64,000 nucleotides of DNA, taken from NCBI GenBank assembly GCA_964473525.1, contig CAYYPK010000025.1, positions 31,245 through 95,244 of the forward strand. Reading direction: 5' to 3'. This DNA comes from GCA-2687025 sp964473525 (GTDB taxonomy: Bacteria; Poribacteria; WGA-4E; GCA-2687025). The position numbers and the translations under genes were made by a program. How positions within the stretch are numbered: position 1 is the first letter of the stretch; every line of letters begins with the position of its first letter. The notes under the pieces are model-generated. The model was not told the DNA's origin. It ran no database searches and saw only the letters and a list, made by a program, of their open reading frames with translations. Positions 52,402-60,419 of this stretch are shown here, piece by piece.

Positions 52402-53907
52402 ATGCGCGATCAGCCAAACATCCTCTTCATCGTGTCGGACCAGATGACAGCGGCCCTGACCGGCGTCTACGGGCATCCCGTCGTGCAGACGCCGCACCTG
52501 GAGCGGCTGGCGGAGCGGGGCGTCCGCTTCGACGCGGCGTATACCCCGTTCCCCCTCTGCTCGCCGGGACGAGCCTGCATCACGGCGGGCCGCCATGCGT
52601 CCGAGATAGGCGCGTGGGACAACGGCGCCCTGCTCCCAGCGGATCAGGTGAGCTATGCCCACTATCTGAGCCACGCGGGGTACGACACAGTGCTATCCGG
52701 CAAGATGCACTTCGTCGGGCCCGACCAGTTGCACGGTTTCCACCGACGCATGACTACGGACATCTACTCGTGTCACTTCGACTGGGTGCGCCCCGAGTGG
52801 ATTCGTATCAAGGAGACTCAAGGGCGCGATTGCGAGGAGGTGATGGGCGCTCGACCGTCGTACAACGCGCGCGGCTATACCGGCGACGCCGTGCGGGTCG
52901 ACGTGTGGCACGACGCCCTGAGCTACGACGAGGAGACGCACTTCCGCGCCATCGAGTACCTCCGCTCGAAGGCTCGTCGGCCCGAGGACGGGCCCTTCAT
53001 GCTGTGCGCGTCCTACCACCACCCGCACGAGCCGTTCCTGCCGCCGCAGGAGCTGTGGGATATGTACGAAGACGCCGACATCGACATCCCAGACTTCCCG
53101 GACGAGCTTGACGACAGCTACTCCCTACTCGACCGGAACCTCAACGCGTACCACGGGACGCGCCGGTACGACCTGCGCGATCCTGACGGGCTGCGTCGGC
53201 TTCGACGGGCGTACTACGCGCTCGTGACATACATGGACCAGAAGGTCGGGGAGCTGCTGGACACGCTCGACGCGACGGGTCTCGCGGACAACACCGTGGT
53301 CGTATTCACGAGCGATCACGGCGACATGCTCTGCGAGAAAGAGATGGTGCAGAAGAGGAATCTGTACGAGTGGTCGTGCCGAGTTCCTCTCATCGCCCGC
53401 TTCCCTGACGGCTGGCGGGCCGGCGCCACCTGTCCGAATCCGGTGTCACTCCTGGACATGCTGCCCACGTTCTGCGAAGTCGCGGGCGTGGAAGCGTCCT
53501 TGCCGCACGATGGCGAAAGCCTGCTCCGGGCATTCGGTGAGGAGGCGGAGGATCGCTGCGTGTTCGTCCAGGCGCACGAAGCCGTAGGGGTGCCGTGCAT
53601 CATGGCGCGCCAGGGGCGGTACAAGTACAACTACATCCATGGTCACGACGACCAACTGTTCGACCTGGAGGCCGACCCGGGCGAGTGGCGTTCACTGGTA
53701 GACGACCCGGCCCACGCCGACACGGTAGCGCGACTGCGCTCAGCCATCCTGTCGCGGTTCGATCCCGACAGGATGGCGGGCGAGAACCTCGAGAGCCTCT
53801 ACCGGCGACGCCACATCCGCGACGCCATGCAGGCGACAGGGACGCGGTGGGACCACGCACCTACCTTCGACCCGGGGAAAGGGGCTCTTGCGCAGTACCT
53901 GGCATAG
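52402..53907 (+). CDS. Formylglycine-dependent sulfatase
   Basis: The ATG at 52402 lies nine bases after GGAAAG and is preferred to the GTG six bases earlier. The 501-residue protein starts with N-I-L-F-I-V-S-D-Q-M and carries C53-S-P-G-R57, the C-x-P-x-R motif in which cysteine is turned to formylglycine. T-S-D-H-G-D follows near 305 for metal binding. No signal peptide is visible, so it may act in the cytoplasm or leave by another route. It should remove sulfate esters, perhaps from algal or sponge polysaccharide. A maturation enzyme is not encoded here. Confidence 0.9.
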   Translation: MRDQPNILFIVSDQMTAALTGVYGHPVVQTPHLERLAERGVRFDAAYTPFPLCSPGRACITAGRHASEIGAWDNGALLPADQVSYAHYLSHAGYDTVLSGKMHFVGPDQLHGFHRRMTTDIYSCHFDWVRPEWIRIKETQGRDCEEVMGARPSYNARGYTGDAVRVDVWHDALSYDEETHFRAIEYLRSKARRPEDGPFMLCASYHHPHEPFLPPQELWDMYEDADIDIPDFPDELDDSYSLLDRNLNAYHGTRRYDLRDPDGLRRLRRAYYALVTYMDQKVGELLDTLDATGLADNTVVVFTSDHGDMLCEKEMVQKRNLYEWSCRVPLIARFPDGWRAGATCPNPVSLLDMLPTFCEVAGVEASLPHDGESLLRAFGEEAEDRCVFVQAHEAVGVPCIMARQGRYKYNYIHGHDDQLFDLEADPGEWRSLVDDPAHADTVARLRSAILSRFDPDRMAGENLESLYRRRHIRDAMQATGTRWDHAPTFDPGKGALAQYLA

Positions 53908-54098
53908 GCAGGGGCTGCGCTGTCCGAGGCGCTGCAGTGGCGCCCGAGCATCGTCGCGCGGCAGCCTGCGCGTGCGGGACAGCGACACGCACATCGCAGG
54001 GCGTGTCCCACCGACCTCCGCTGCATTGCGCCCTCCGATATAGTAGGGTAGGTTCTTAGTGTCCACAGAAGGTCATACCCCGCGCTCGGAGAACCGCG

Positions 54099-55079
54099 AT
54101 GCCTACGCGCAGCCTGCTCGCTACGTGCCTTGTATCGGCGACGGTACTCGTTGGGGGGTGCGGCGACGAACCCGACGACGCGCTGGGAACCGCCGGGCCG
54201 CTGGAGGATGACACGCCGGTCGTCTCGACCGACCCTGAAGCGGATGACGGCGACGACGGACCTTTCATCCCTGCAAGGCTTCGGGGGCGCATAGCATTCG
54301 CGTCGGAGCGAGATGGGTTGCACAGGATTTACGTTATGGACGCCGACGGTAGGAATCTGGAGCCCATTACCGAACCGCGCGATTGGTGCAGCCAACCCGC
54401 CTGGTCGCCCGACGGGGAGTTCATCGCCTTCGTATCGGACCACGACGTCGATGACCACATTTGGGTGATGGACCCCGACGGCCGAAACCAGACGAACCTC
54501 AGCAACCACAAGGAGTTGGACGACTCGCCCGCCTGGTCACCCGACGGCAAGCGTATAGCGAACGACCGGTTCATGGGCCGCACGTACGACATCTTCGTGA
54601 TGCACGCGAACGGCGCCCGCCAGACGAACATCACGAACAGTGACGCTCAAGACAGATCGCCGGCCTGGTCGCCAGACGGCACGCGCATTGCGTTCCAATC
54701 GGCCCCAGACCGTGGCGAGCAAGGGGATATCTACGTCATGGACCCAGACGGGGCGAACATGACGAACCTCACCAACCACCCAGCCGGAGACGGCAATCCC
54801 GTCTGGTCGCCGGACGGCTCCCGCATCGCTTTCAATTCAGCGCGAGACGGCGACAACGACATCTTTGTCATGGACGGGGATGGCGGCAACGTGACGAACC
54901 TTTCGGACAATGCCGGATCGGACGCCCACCCCACTTGGGCGCCGTGGGGTTCGGCTCTCGCATTCACCTCGAACCGCGATGGCAACTGGGAAATCTACGT
55001 CATGGACGCGGATGGTGGAAACCAGACGAGGCTGACCGACCATCCCGACGCGGACTGGCAGCCCAGTTGGGCGGAGTAG
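54099..55079 (+). CDS. TolB-like beta-propeller lipoprotein
   Basis: The 326-residue product has a lipoprotein signal (L-V-G-G-C, Cys21) followed by an acidic linker. Six repeats of about 42 residues come next, each with I-A-F-x-S-x-x-D-G, I-Y-V-M-D-x-D-G-x-N and a W-S-P-D-G block, as in TolB/PD40 propellers. The repeats are very regular, suggesting recent duplication. It is not a full TolB because the N-terminal domain is absent. It probably sits on a membrane facing the periplasm or outside. Asp/Asn loops may bind calcium. TATAGT at 54039-54044 is a possible -10 box. Confidence 0.85.
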   Translation: MPTRSLLATCLVSATVLVGGCGDEPDDALGTAGPLEDDTPVVSTDPEADDGDDGPFIPARLRGRIAFASERDGLHRIYVMDADGRNLEPITEPRDWCSQPAWSPDGEFIAFVSDHDVDDHIWVMDPDGRNQTNLSNHKELDDSPAWSPDGKRIANDRFMGRTYDIFVMHANGARQTNITNSDAQDRSPAWSPDGTRIAFQSAPDRGEQGDIYVMDPDGANMTNLTNHPAGDGNPVWSPDGSRIAFNSARDGDNDIFVMDGDGGNVTNLSDNAGSDAHPTWAPWGSALAFTSNRDGNWEIYVMDADGGNQTRLTDHPDADWQPSWAE

Positions 55080-55175
55080 CCCCGCAAAGGGGCGGCGGCC
55101 CGTCCTCACAGCGCGGTTCGCCACGGGAGCGGCCGCGCGACCACTGCCGGCCCGTCCTGCGCGCTCTTCGCAGAT

Positions 55176-56012
55176 CTACATCCCGGCCTCGCCCAGCAGC
55201 GTGCGGAGATGCGCGACAGCCTTCGGCACCGCGGTGGCCGCAGGCTCCGCGTCCCAGCCCTCGTACACGACGGACATCCAGCCGTTGTAATCGACGCCCT
55301 TGAGAATCTTGAGAATGCGCGGGTAGTCGAGCCACTCCTCGACGCCCGACGCCACGCGGTAGAACTTGGCGCGCACGTGCACGGCGCGATGCGCGCTCGT
55401 GGCGATGCTGTTGTACAGCCCTTCCTCGGCGTCGGCGTCGCGATCGGCGCCCGACGCGCCAGGCGACCCCACGTACTGCCCGGTGTCGAGAATGTGGGAG
55501 AAATACGGGCTGTCGATCGTGTCGAGGATGCGCAGCACGTCGTCGCCCGTGCGCGTGACGCAACCGTGGTTGTGGTTGTGCAGTCCGATGACGACATCGC
55601 GCTCCGCCGCGTAGTCGACCACCTCGCGGATCGCGCCGAACATGCGCTCCCAGACGGGCTCCTCCGGCTCGTCGTCGGGCAGCCACGCGGCGAAGATGCG
55701 CACCAGCGGCACACCCATGCGCTGCGCGATATCCGTCCACTCCTTCGTCAGTTCTATGTCGGCTCGCAGGGCGTCGCCCGTCTTGCCGAAGTTGTTGCTG
55801 ACCGCAAGGTAAGAGAGGGCGAGACCACGACGGTGGCACGCGCGGCGGACCTCACGCAGCGCGCGGTCGTCCGTCGATGCGAACGCCCTGGTGTGGAGGT
55901 CCACGCCGTCCAGGCGCATGTCGTACGCCTTCTCGAGGAAGTCCTCGATGGTCATATCGCCGTTGGGTCCGAGCTCCCGGTAGCTTAGCGACATGCAGCC
56001 GACCTTAATCAT
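55176..56012 (-). CDS. Sugar phosphate isomerase/epimerase (xylose-isomerase-like TIM barrel)
   Basis: The ATG at 56012 overlaps the EVE-domain gene by eight bases. The 278-residue product is an AP-endonuclease-2-type barrel: V-G-C-M-S-L-S-Y at the start, L-D-G-V-D-L-H-T-R near 34, V-V-I-G-L-H-N-H-N-H-G near 142, a D-T-G-Q-Y near 177 and a V-V-Y-E-G-W near 250. Metal-binding His/Asp/Glu positions fit this family. It probably converts keto and aldose sugars or inositols. It is the last gene of a four-gene coupled operon. Confidence 0.85.
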   Translation of the reverse strand: MIKVGCMSLSYRELGPNGDMTIEDFLEKAYDMRLDGVDLHTRAFASTDDRALREVRRACHRRGLALSYLAVSNNFGKTGDALRADIELTKEWTDIAQRMGVPLVRIFAAWLPDDEPEEPVWERMFGAIREVVDYAAERDVVIGLHNHNHGCVTRTGDDVLRILDTIDSPYFSHILDTGQYVGSPGASGADRDADAEEGLYNSIATSAHRAVHVRAKFYRVASGVEEWLDYPRILKILKGVDYNGWMSVVYEGWDAEPAATAVPKAVAHLRTLLGEAGM

Positions 56013-56475
56013 CGTCCTCTGCCCCATCTGTGGTGGTCTCGGCCGCGGCGAACGGCGCCCATGCGCGCTCGACGCCCGCCGCGACTTGGTCCGGCACGCG
56101 TACGCCGGACTGACGCGCGCTCCAGTTCATCGGCTGAAAGGCGGCCTCCGCCTTCAGCCTGGCGAGGGGGAGTATGGGCTCGGCATCGGCGTCGAGCAAC
56201 GCGTCCACCTGCCAGTGGAGGTACCGCCTCGTACGGCCCGACCCGTCCCAGTGCGCCTCGACGAACGGCTCCGATATTGCCATGCCGGACGCCATGATGC
56301 CCTTCGGCTCCGTCCCAAGGCGTATGAGAAACAGACGGTCGCCGATGCGCACCTGCTTCGTGCCGCAACTCCACCGCTGCTCGACGAAGCCGCCAGCGTC
56401 CACGACGGTCTTCGCTTCGCGGAGTTCCGGCCAGTCCCAATACTTCGGGTTCCAGCACAGGAGGAACGTGTTCAT
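56005..56475 (-). CDS. EVE/PUA-like domain protein
   Basis: The ATG at 56475 overlaps the pepP stop as ATGA. The 156-residue product looks like an EVE/PUA-type domain: F-L-L-C-W-N-P-K-Y-W-D-W near 4-15, W-S-C-G-T-K near 35, G-D-R-L-F-L-I-R-L-G near 45-54, K-G-I-M-A-S-G near 58-64, H-W-D near 75 and N-W-S near 117. Such domains bind modified nucleotides in DNA or RNA, and some are fused to restriction nucleases; here the gene stands in a metabolic operon. No nuclease domain is attached. The role is unknown. Confidence 0.75.
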   Translation of the reverse strand: MNTFLLCWNPKYWDWPELREAKTVVDAGGFVEQRWSCGTKQVRIGDRLFLIRLGTEPKGIMASGMAISEPFVEAHWDGSGRTRRYLHWQVDALLDADAEPILPLARLKAEAAFQPMNWSARQSGVRVPDQVAAGVERAWAPFAAAETTTDGAEDDD

Positions 56476-57788
56476 GCGCTGCCGACGGCCGCCTCCACGT
56501 CGTCGATCTCCTTGACGATGCCGTCGGTGAGGACTTCATGGCCGTCAGCGGTGATGAGCACGTCGTCCTCGATGCGCACGCCGATCCCGTGGTATTCCTC
56601 CGGCGCTTCCTCGGCGCCCTCGGAGATATAGATGCCCGGTTCGATCGTGAGGACGGCGCCTTCCTCCATCTTGAACGGCTCACCGTCCGACTCAGCGGGG
56701 GCGGAGTCGTGCGTGTCCAGACCCAGACTGTGTCCGATGCCGTGCATGAAGAACGGTCGGTGCGCGTTGTCCTTGAACAGTTCCTCGGGATCCTCGTCCT
56801 TAACCAGGCCTAGCTTCGCCAGGCCGGCGAGGATCACCAGGGCGCCCGTCCTGTGGATTTCCTTGACGGCGACTCCGGGCTTCATCGCCTCGATGGCTGC
56901 CTTCTCCGCAGCCAGAACGATTTCGTAGATGGCGCGCTGCGCGTCCGTGTAGGCGCCGTTGATGGGGTAGGTACGCGTGACGTCGGAGGCGTAGTGCTGG
57001 TACATGCAGCCAGCGTCGATGAGGAGCACGTCTCCGTCTCGCATCTGCTTGTCGTTCTCGACGTAGTGCAGGCAGGTGGAGCTGTCGCCTCCACCGACGA
57101 TGCTCGTGTACGCTGGTCCATCCGCGCCGCGGGATCGCCACCCGTACTCCAGCCGCGCCTGTATCTCGTGCTCGTAAGCCCCCGGGCGGATGTGGGGGAT
57201 CGCCTCGGCGTAGGATTCGCGGGATATACGCGCTGCGTGGCGCATCACCGCGAGTTCCTCTGGCGTCTTGTGGACACGCATCGCTGCGAGTTTCCACGTG
57301 GGATCCTTCAGCTCCACCGCGCCGTGCCCAAGCCTGTCGCTGGACTTGGCGGCGCGCTCGTACATGCCGAAGAGCGTGCGTCCCAACTGCGTGTGTACAT
57401 CAGGCTTGAGGTAGGCGTGCCACGCCTTGAGGAAGAGGACCGGCAGCTCTTTGTCGATGTCCTCGACCGAGTGCGCCGCGTCCGCGCCGTAGTCGTTGAT
57501 GGCCCCATCTACACCCGCGCGCTTGCCGTCCCATCGCTCGCTGTGGGCGTTGCGCGGCGGGACGAACAGGACGTAGGTCTGCTCGCCCTCGCTCTTGAGC
57601 AGCGCAGCCACGGCCCCCGGCTCGGAGAAGCCCGTCAGGTAGTAGAAATCGCTGTTCTGGCGGAACTTCACGTGGTTCGGCGTCGATGAGCCGGCGGGAA
57701 ACACGGCGATGGTGTTGTCCGCCATGCTCTCGAAGAAGCGTTCGCGGCGGCCTCGGAAGAAGTCCTGAGTGAGTGTGGGCCCGGTCAC
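56472..57788 (-). CDS. pepP: Xaa-Pro aminopeptidase (PepP)
   Basis: The 438-residue protein starts at a GTG three bases after the BtpA-family stop, with GGGGG acting as ribosome site. The N-terminal creatinase-like domain has F-R-Q-N-S-D-F-Y-Y-L-T-G near 42-53. The catalytic domain has the pita-bread metal ligands: D in L-I-D-A-G near 257, D in S-D-V-T-R near 268, H in H-G-I-G-H-S-L-G near 350, E in I-E-P-G-I-Y near 384 and E in R-I-E-D-D near 408. It removes N-terminal residues before proline. The genes on both sides are coupled. Confidence 0.95.
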   Translation of the reverse strand: MTGPTLTQDFFRGRRERFFESMADNTIAVFPAGSSTPNHVKFRQNSDFYYLTGFSEPGAVAALLKSEGEQTYVLFVPPRNAHSERWDGKRAGVDGAINDYGADAAHSVEDIDKELPVLFLKAWHAYLKPDVHTQLGRTLFGMYERAAKSSDRLGHGAVELKDPTWKLAAMRVHKTPEELAVMRHAARISRESYAEAIPHIRPGAYEHEIQARLEYGWRSRGADGPAYTSIVGGGDSSTCLHYVENDKQMRDGDVLLIDAGCMYQHYASDVTRTYPINGAYTDAQRAIYEIVLAAEKAAIEAMKPGVAVKEIHRTGALVILAGLAKLGLVKDEDPEELFKDNAHRPFFMHGIGHSLGLDTHDSAPAESDGEPFKMEEGAVLTIEPGIYISEGAEEAPEEYHGIGVRIEDDVLITADGHEVLTDGIVKEIDDVEAAVGSA

Positions 57789-57791
57789 GTC

Positions 57792-58619
57792 TTACCCCCT
57801 AGCGCGTGGTTTGCGTTCGTCTCTCGGGCAGGCAGCGAAGAACGCCGCCGCCCGCTCTGCGTCCACCGGGTTCGTGACGACGCCGTCCTCCTTGAGCGCC
57901 GTCCCGACGATAGCGCCGTCCGCGACAGCGATGATGTCGCCTACATCGTCCACCGTCGCGCCGCTGCCGACAAGCACGGGGGCCGACGGCAGAGCGCGAC
58001 GCACACGAGCTACGTCGTCCTGCGACGTCTCCTTGCCCGTGCCGGTTCCGGTGACGATGAGGGCGTCCGCGAGTCCGCGCTCGAACGTCTCCTCGGCAAG
58101 TTCCTCGATAGGGATGCCGGAGCCCAGCGGCGTAGCGTGCTTCACCGCGATGTCGGCGAAGATCAGCGTCGTGGCGCGTAGCCGCGCTCGCTCGCGAAGT
58201 GTCTCAGCGGCCCTGCCCTCGACGACCCCCTGGTCGGTGACCATCGCCCCGGCGTGGACGTTCACGCGGATGAAGTCGGCCCCGGCGACCATGGCGACCG
58301 CGAGCGCCGCCTGTGCATCGTTGCGCAGGACGTTCACGCCTATGGGAGTGTCGCCGATCTCCTCACGCACGGCGCGGGTGAGCGCCGTCATTGCCGCGAC
58401 CGTCGTGGGTGACACGGACGTGGCATAGAAGGGGACATCGCCGAAGTTCTCGACGATGACGCCGTCGGCTCCAGCGTCAACGAGCGCCTTTGCATCGCGT
58501 CTCGCATCGCGTTCGACAGCGCGCCAGTCGCGTCCCCACCTCGGACTACCGGGCAGCGGCCGGAGATGCACAACGCCTATCAGCGGCGCGCAACGTGGGA
58601 ACAACGTCCAGAAGTCCAT
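57792..58619 (-). CDS. BtpA-family TIM-barrel protein
   Basis: The 275-residue product has the BtpA/SgcQ pattern: I-G-V-V-H-L-R-P-L-P-G-S-P near 14-26, A-D-G-V-I-V-E-N-F-G-D near 50, G-V-N-V-L-R-N-D near 92, and V-L-V-G-S-G-A-T near 216. BtpA was found through photosystem I in cyanobacteria, but most members are uncharacterised barrel proteins of sugar metabolism. No photosynthesis gene is present here. It opens the coupled BtpA/PepP/EVE/epimerase operon; the next start lies three bases after its stop. Confidence 0.85.
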   Translation of the reverse strand: MDFWTLFPRCAPLIGVVHLRPLPGSPRWGRDWRAVERDARRDAKALVDAGADGVIVENFGDVPFYATSVSPTTVAAMTALTRAVREEIGDTPIGVNVLRNDAQAALAVAMVAGADFIRVNVHAGAMVTDQGVVEGRAAETLRERARLRATTLIFADIAVKHATPLGSGIPIEELAEETFERGLADALIVTGTGTGKETSQDDVARVRRALPSAPVLVGSGATVDDVGDIIAVADGAIVGTALKEDGVVTNPVDAERAAAFFAACPRDERKPRARG

Positions 58620-58714
58620 GCCATCACCAAGTTGGGAGAGCGTCGCGGATCCGCGGGTGTAGGGAGGGCGTGACCGCCTCAGCCTTCAGCGTCGGCTTCG
58701 CCGCTACGGAGGGC

Positions 58715-59782
58715 TCAGAACACGACGACGTTCCGTAGGGCCTCACCTGCCAAAGCGGACGCGATGCCTTCGTTGATATCCTCTAGCCGGTAGGTACGCG
58801 TGACCAGTTCGTCGAGCTTGAGGCGGCCCTGCTCGTACAGATGGACCAGCCTGGGCACGTCAACCATGAGGTTCGTTGAGCCCATCCCGACGCCCATGAC
58901 ACTCCTCTCGCCGCGGAACACGCCCAGAGATGTCGGGATCTCGTGCTCGTCATGCGGCGGCATGCCGACGATAAGGAGCTTTCCGCGCGGGCCCAACATG
59001 GGCAGTCCCTGGAGGATGGCTGCCCTGCTCCCCACGGTGACGAACACGTAGTCGGCGCCGCGCGTGATGTCACTGATGGTCTCGACCGCGTTGGCGCCGC
59101 TCCCGTTGACGACGTGTGTCGCGCCGAACCGAGTGGCCGCGTGGAGCTTGCTGTCCAGCAGATCTACGGCGACGACCGGCTCCGCGCCCGCCAAAGCCGC
59201 CCCCTGCACTGCGTTGAGCCCCACGCCGCCTGCTCCAATGACGACGACGGACTCGCCAGGCCGTACTCGCGCCGTATTCCACACGGCGCCAACGCCAGTG
59301 ATGACGGCACACGCGAGAAGACCGGCGGCGCTATCCGGCACAGCGTCGCCGATCGGGGCGACCTGCGACTCGTGGACCACGGTGGCCTCCGCGAATGTGG
59401 CGGCGCTGAATCCCGCCGTGACCTCCTGACCATCGGACGTGCGCAGACGCGGCCCTCCGGGGCGAGACTCGCACATGTGCAACCACCCGCGGGAGCAACA
59501 CGGACAGGCGCCGCAGGACGCGATGAGCGACACAATGACGCGGTCACCCTCGGACACGCGCGTTGCTTCGGCTCCTACGGCATCGACGATGCCGACGCCC
59601 TCGTGTCCGGCGACCTCTGGCTTGTCGAAGTGTCCCCACTCGCCACGCAACACGTGGATGTCGCTGTGGCATATCCCGCTTGCCTGGAGGCGCACCCGCA
59701 CCTCACGGCCTACGGGCTCCCGCAGGATCAGATCCTCGATCACCAGGGCATCGCCAGGGGCGTGACAGACGGCTGCGCGCAT
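58715..59782 (-). CDS. Zinc-dependent alcohol dehydrogenase
   Basis: The ATG at 59782 has GGAAGG at six bases; the longer frame is shadow. The 355-residue enzyme keeps the catalytic zinc ligands C38 (G-I-C-H-S-D), H60 and E61 (G-H-E-G), and the structural zinc cysteines C90, C93, C96 and C104. The cofactor motif G-A-G-G-V-G lies near 175-180. It should oxidise an alcohol or reduce an aldehyde with NAD(P). The pathway is unknown. It may be transcribed alone, since 95 bases separate it from the BtpA gene. Confidence 0.92.
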   Translation of the reverse strand: MRAAVCHAPGDALVIEDLILREPVGREVRVRLQASGICHSDIHVLRGEWGHFDKPEVAGHEGVGIVDAVGAEATRVSEGDRVIVSLIASCGACPCCSRGWLHMCESRPGGPRLRTSDGQEVTAGFSAATFAEATVVHESQVAPIGDAVPDSAAGLLACAVITGVGAVWNTARVRPGESVVVIGAGGVGLNAVQGAALAGAEPVVAVDLLDSKLHAATRFGATHVVNGSGANAVETISDITRGADYVFVTVGSRAAILQGLPMLGPRGKLLIVGMPPHDEHEIPTSLGVFRGERSVMGVGMGSTNLMVDVPRLVHLYEQGRLKLDELVTRTYRLEDINEGIASALAGEALRNVVVF

Positions 59783-59914
59783 CGCAATCCTTCCGGCAGG
59801 TTGTTCCTCGACGGGAGCGTATCGCACCCATGGGCAGGCTGAGAAGGGCACGCCCACGGCGCGAGTAGCGAGCATGAGTCGGGCGCCGCGCCGCCGTAGA
59901 CGGTATCCTCTCCG

Positions 59915-60412
59915 GTGTGCGATGTACACCTGTCGCGCGCGTGGAGAGGCCTGCTGTTGCTACGCGTCCGTCCGATGCATGCGAGAGACGTGGATCCGGT
60001 CACGTCGGCCGCGGCGGTCGCCTGGTTGCCGGCCCTGCTGACGTGTCTGTGGGCGTACGCCCCGTTCGCGGGTCGTGGCGCCGTGATATGCGCGTTCCGT
60101 ATCGTCAGTGGCTTTCCCTGCCCCGGCTGCGGCATGACACGCGCCCTTGGCGAGCTGCTCCGTGGGCGGGTCGCGGTCAGTCTGCATTTCCATCCGCTGG
60201 CTATCCCCACGCTTGCTGCGTTTATCGTGGCGTGGGTGTACGGGATAGTGGCTTCCCGCCGGCGCGTCAACCCAATCACTTCGCGGTTCGTCCTGACCGT
60301 GCTGACGCCACTTGCTGGCATATTACTGATAGTCTGGGTCGCGCGCCTGTATCTGTTCCTTCGCGCGGGAGGCATCCCGCCTGAATTCGGCCGCCCGACC
60401 TGGGGAGGGTGA
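59915..60412 (+). CDS. DUF2752 membrane protein
   Basis: The start is uncertain: GTG at 59915 or ATG at 59975, neither with a strong ribosome site. From the first, the 165-residue product has three hydrophobic helices (about 34-52, 97-115, 125-150) and the family motif G-F-P-C-P-G-C-G-M-T-R-A-L at 66-78, followed by the S-L-H-F-H-P-L segment. Function of DUF2752 proteins is unknown. The next gene starts eight bases after its stop. Confidence 0.85.
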   Translation: MCDVHLSRAWRGLLLLRVRPMHARDVDPVTSAAAVAWLPALLTCLWAYAPFAGRGAVICAFRIVSGFPCPGCGMTRALGELLRGRVAVSLHFHPLAIPTLAAFIVAWVYGIVASRRRVNPITSRFVLTVLTPLAGILLIVWVARLYLFLRAGGIPPEFGRPTWGG

Positions 60413-60419
60413 TCCCTGC

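Noticed and set aside
56853..57689. A 278-codon plus-strand frame opposite pepP
   Set aside because: It is the complement of a complete aminopeptidase P with all metal ligands.
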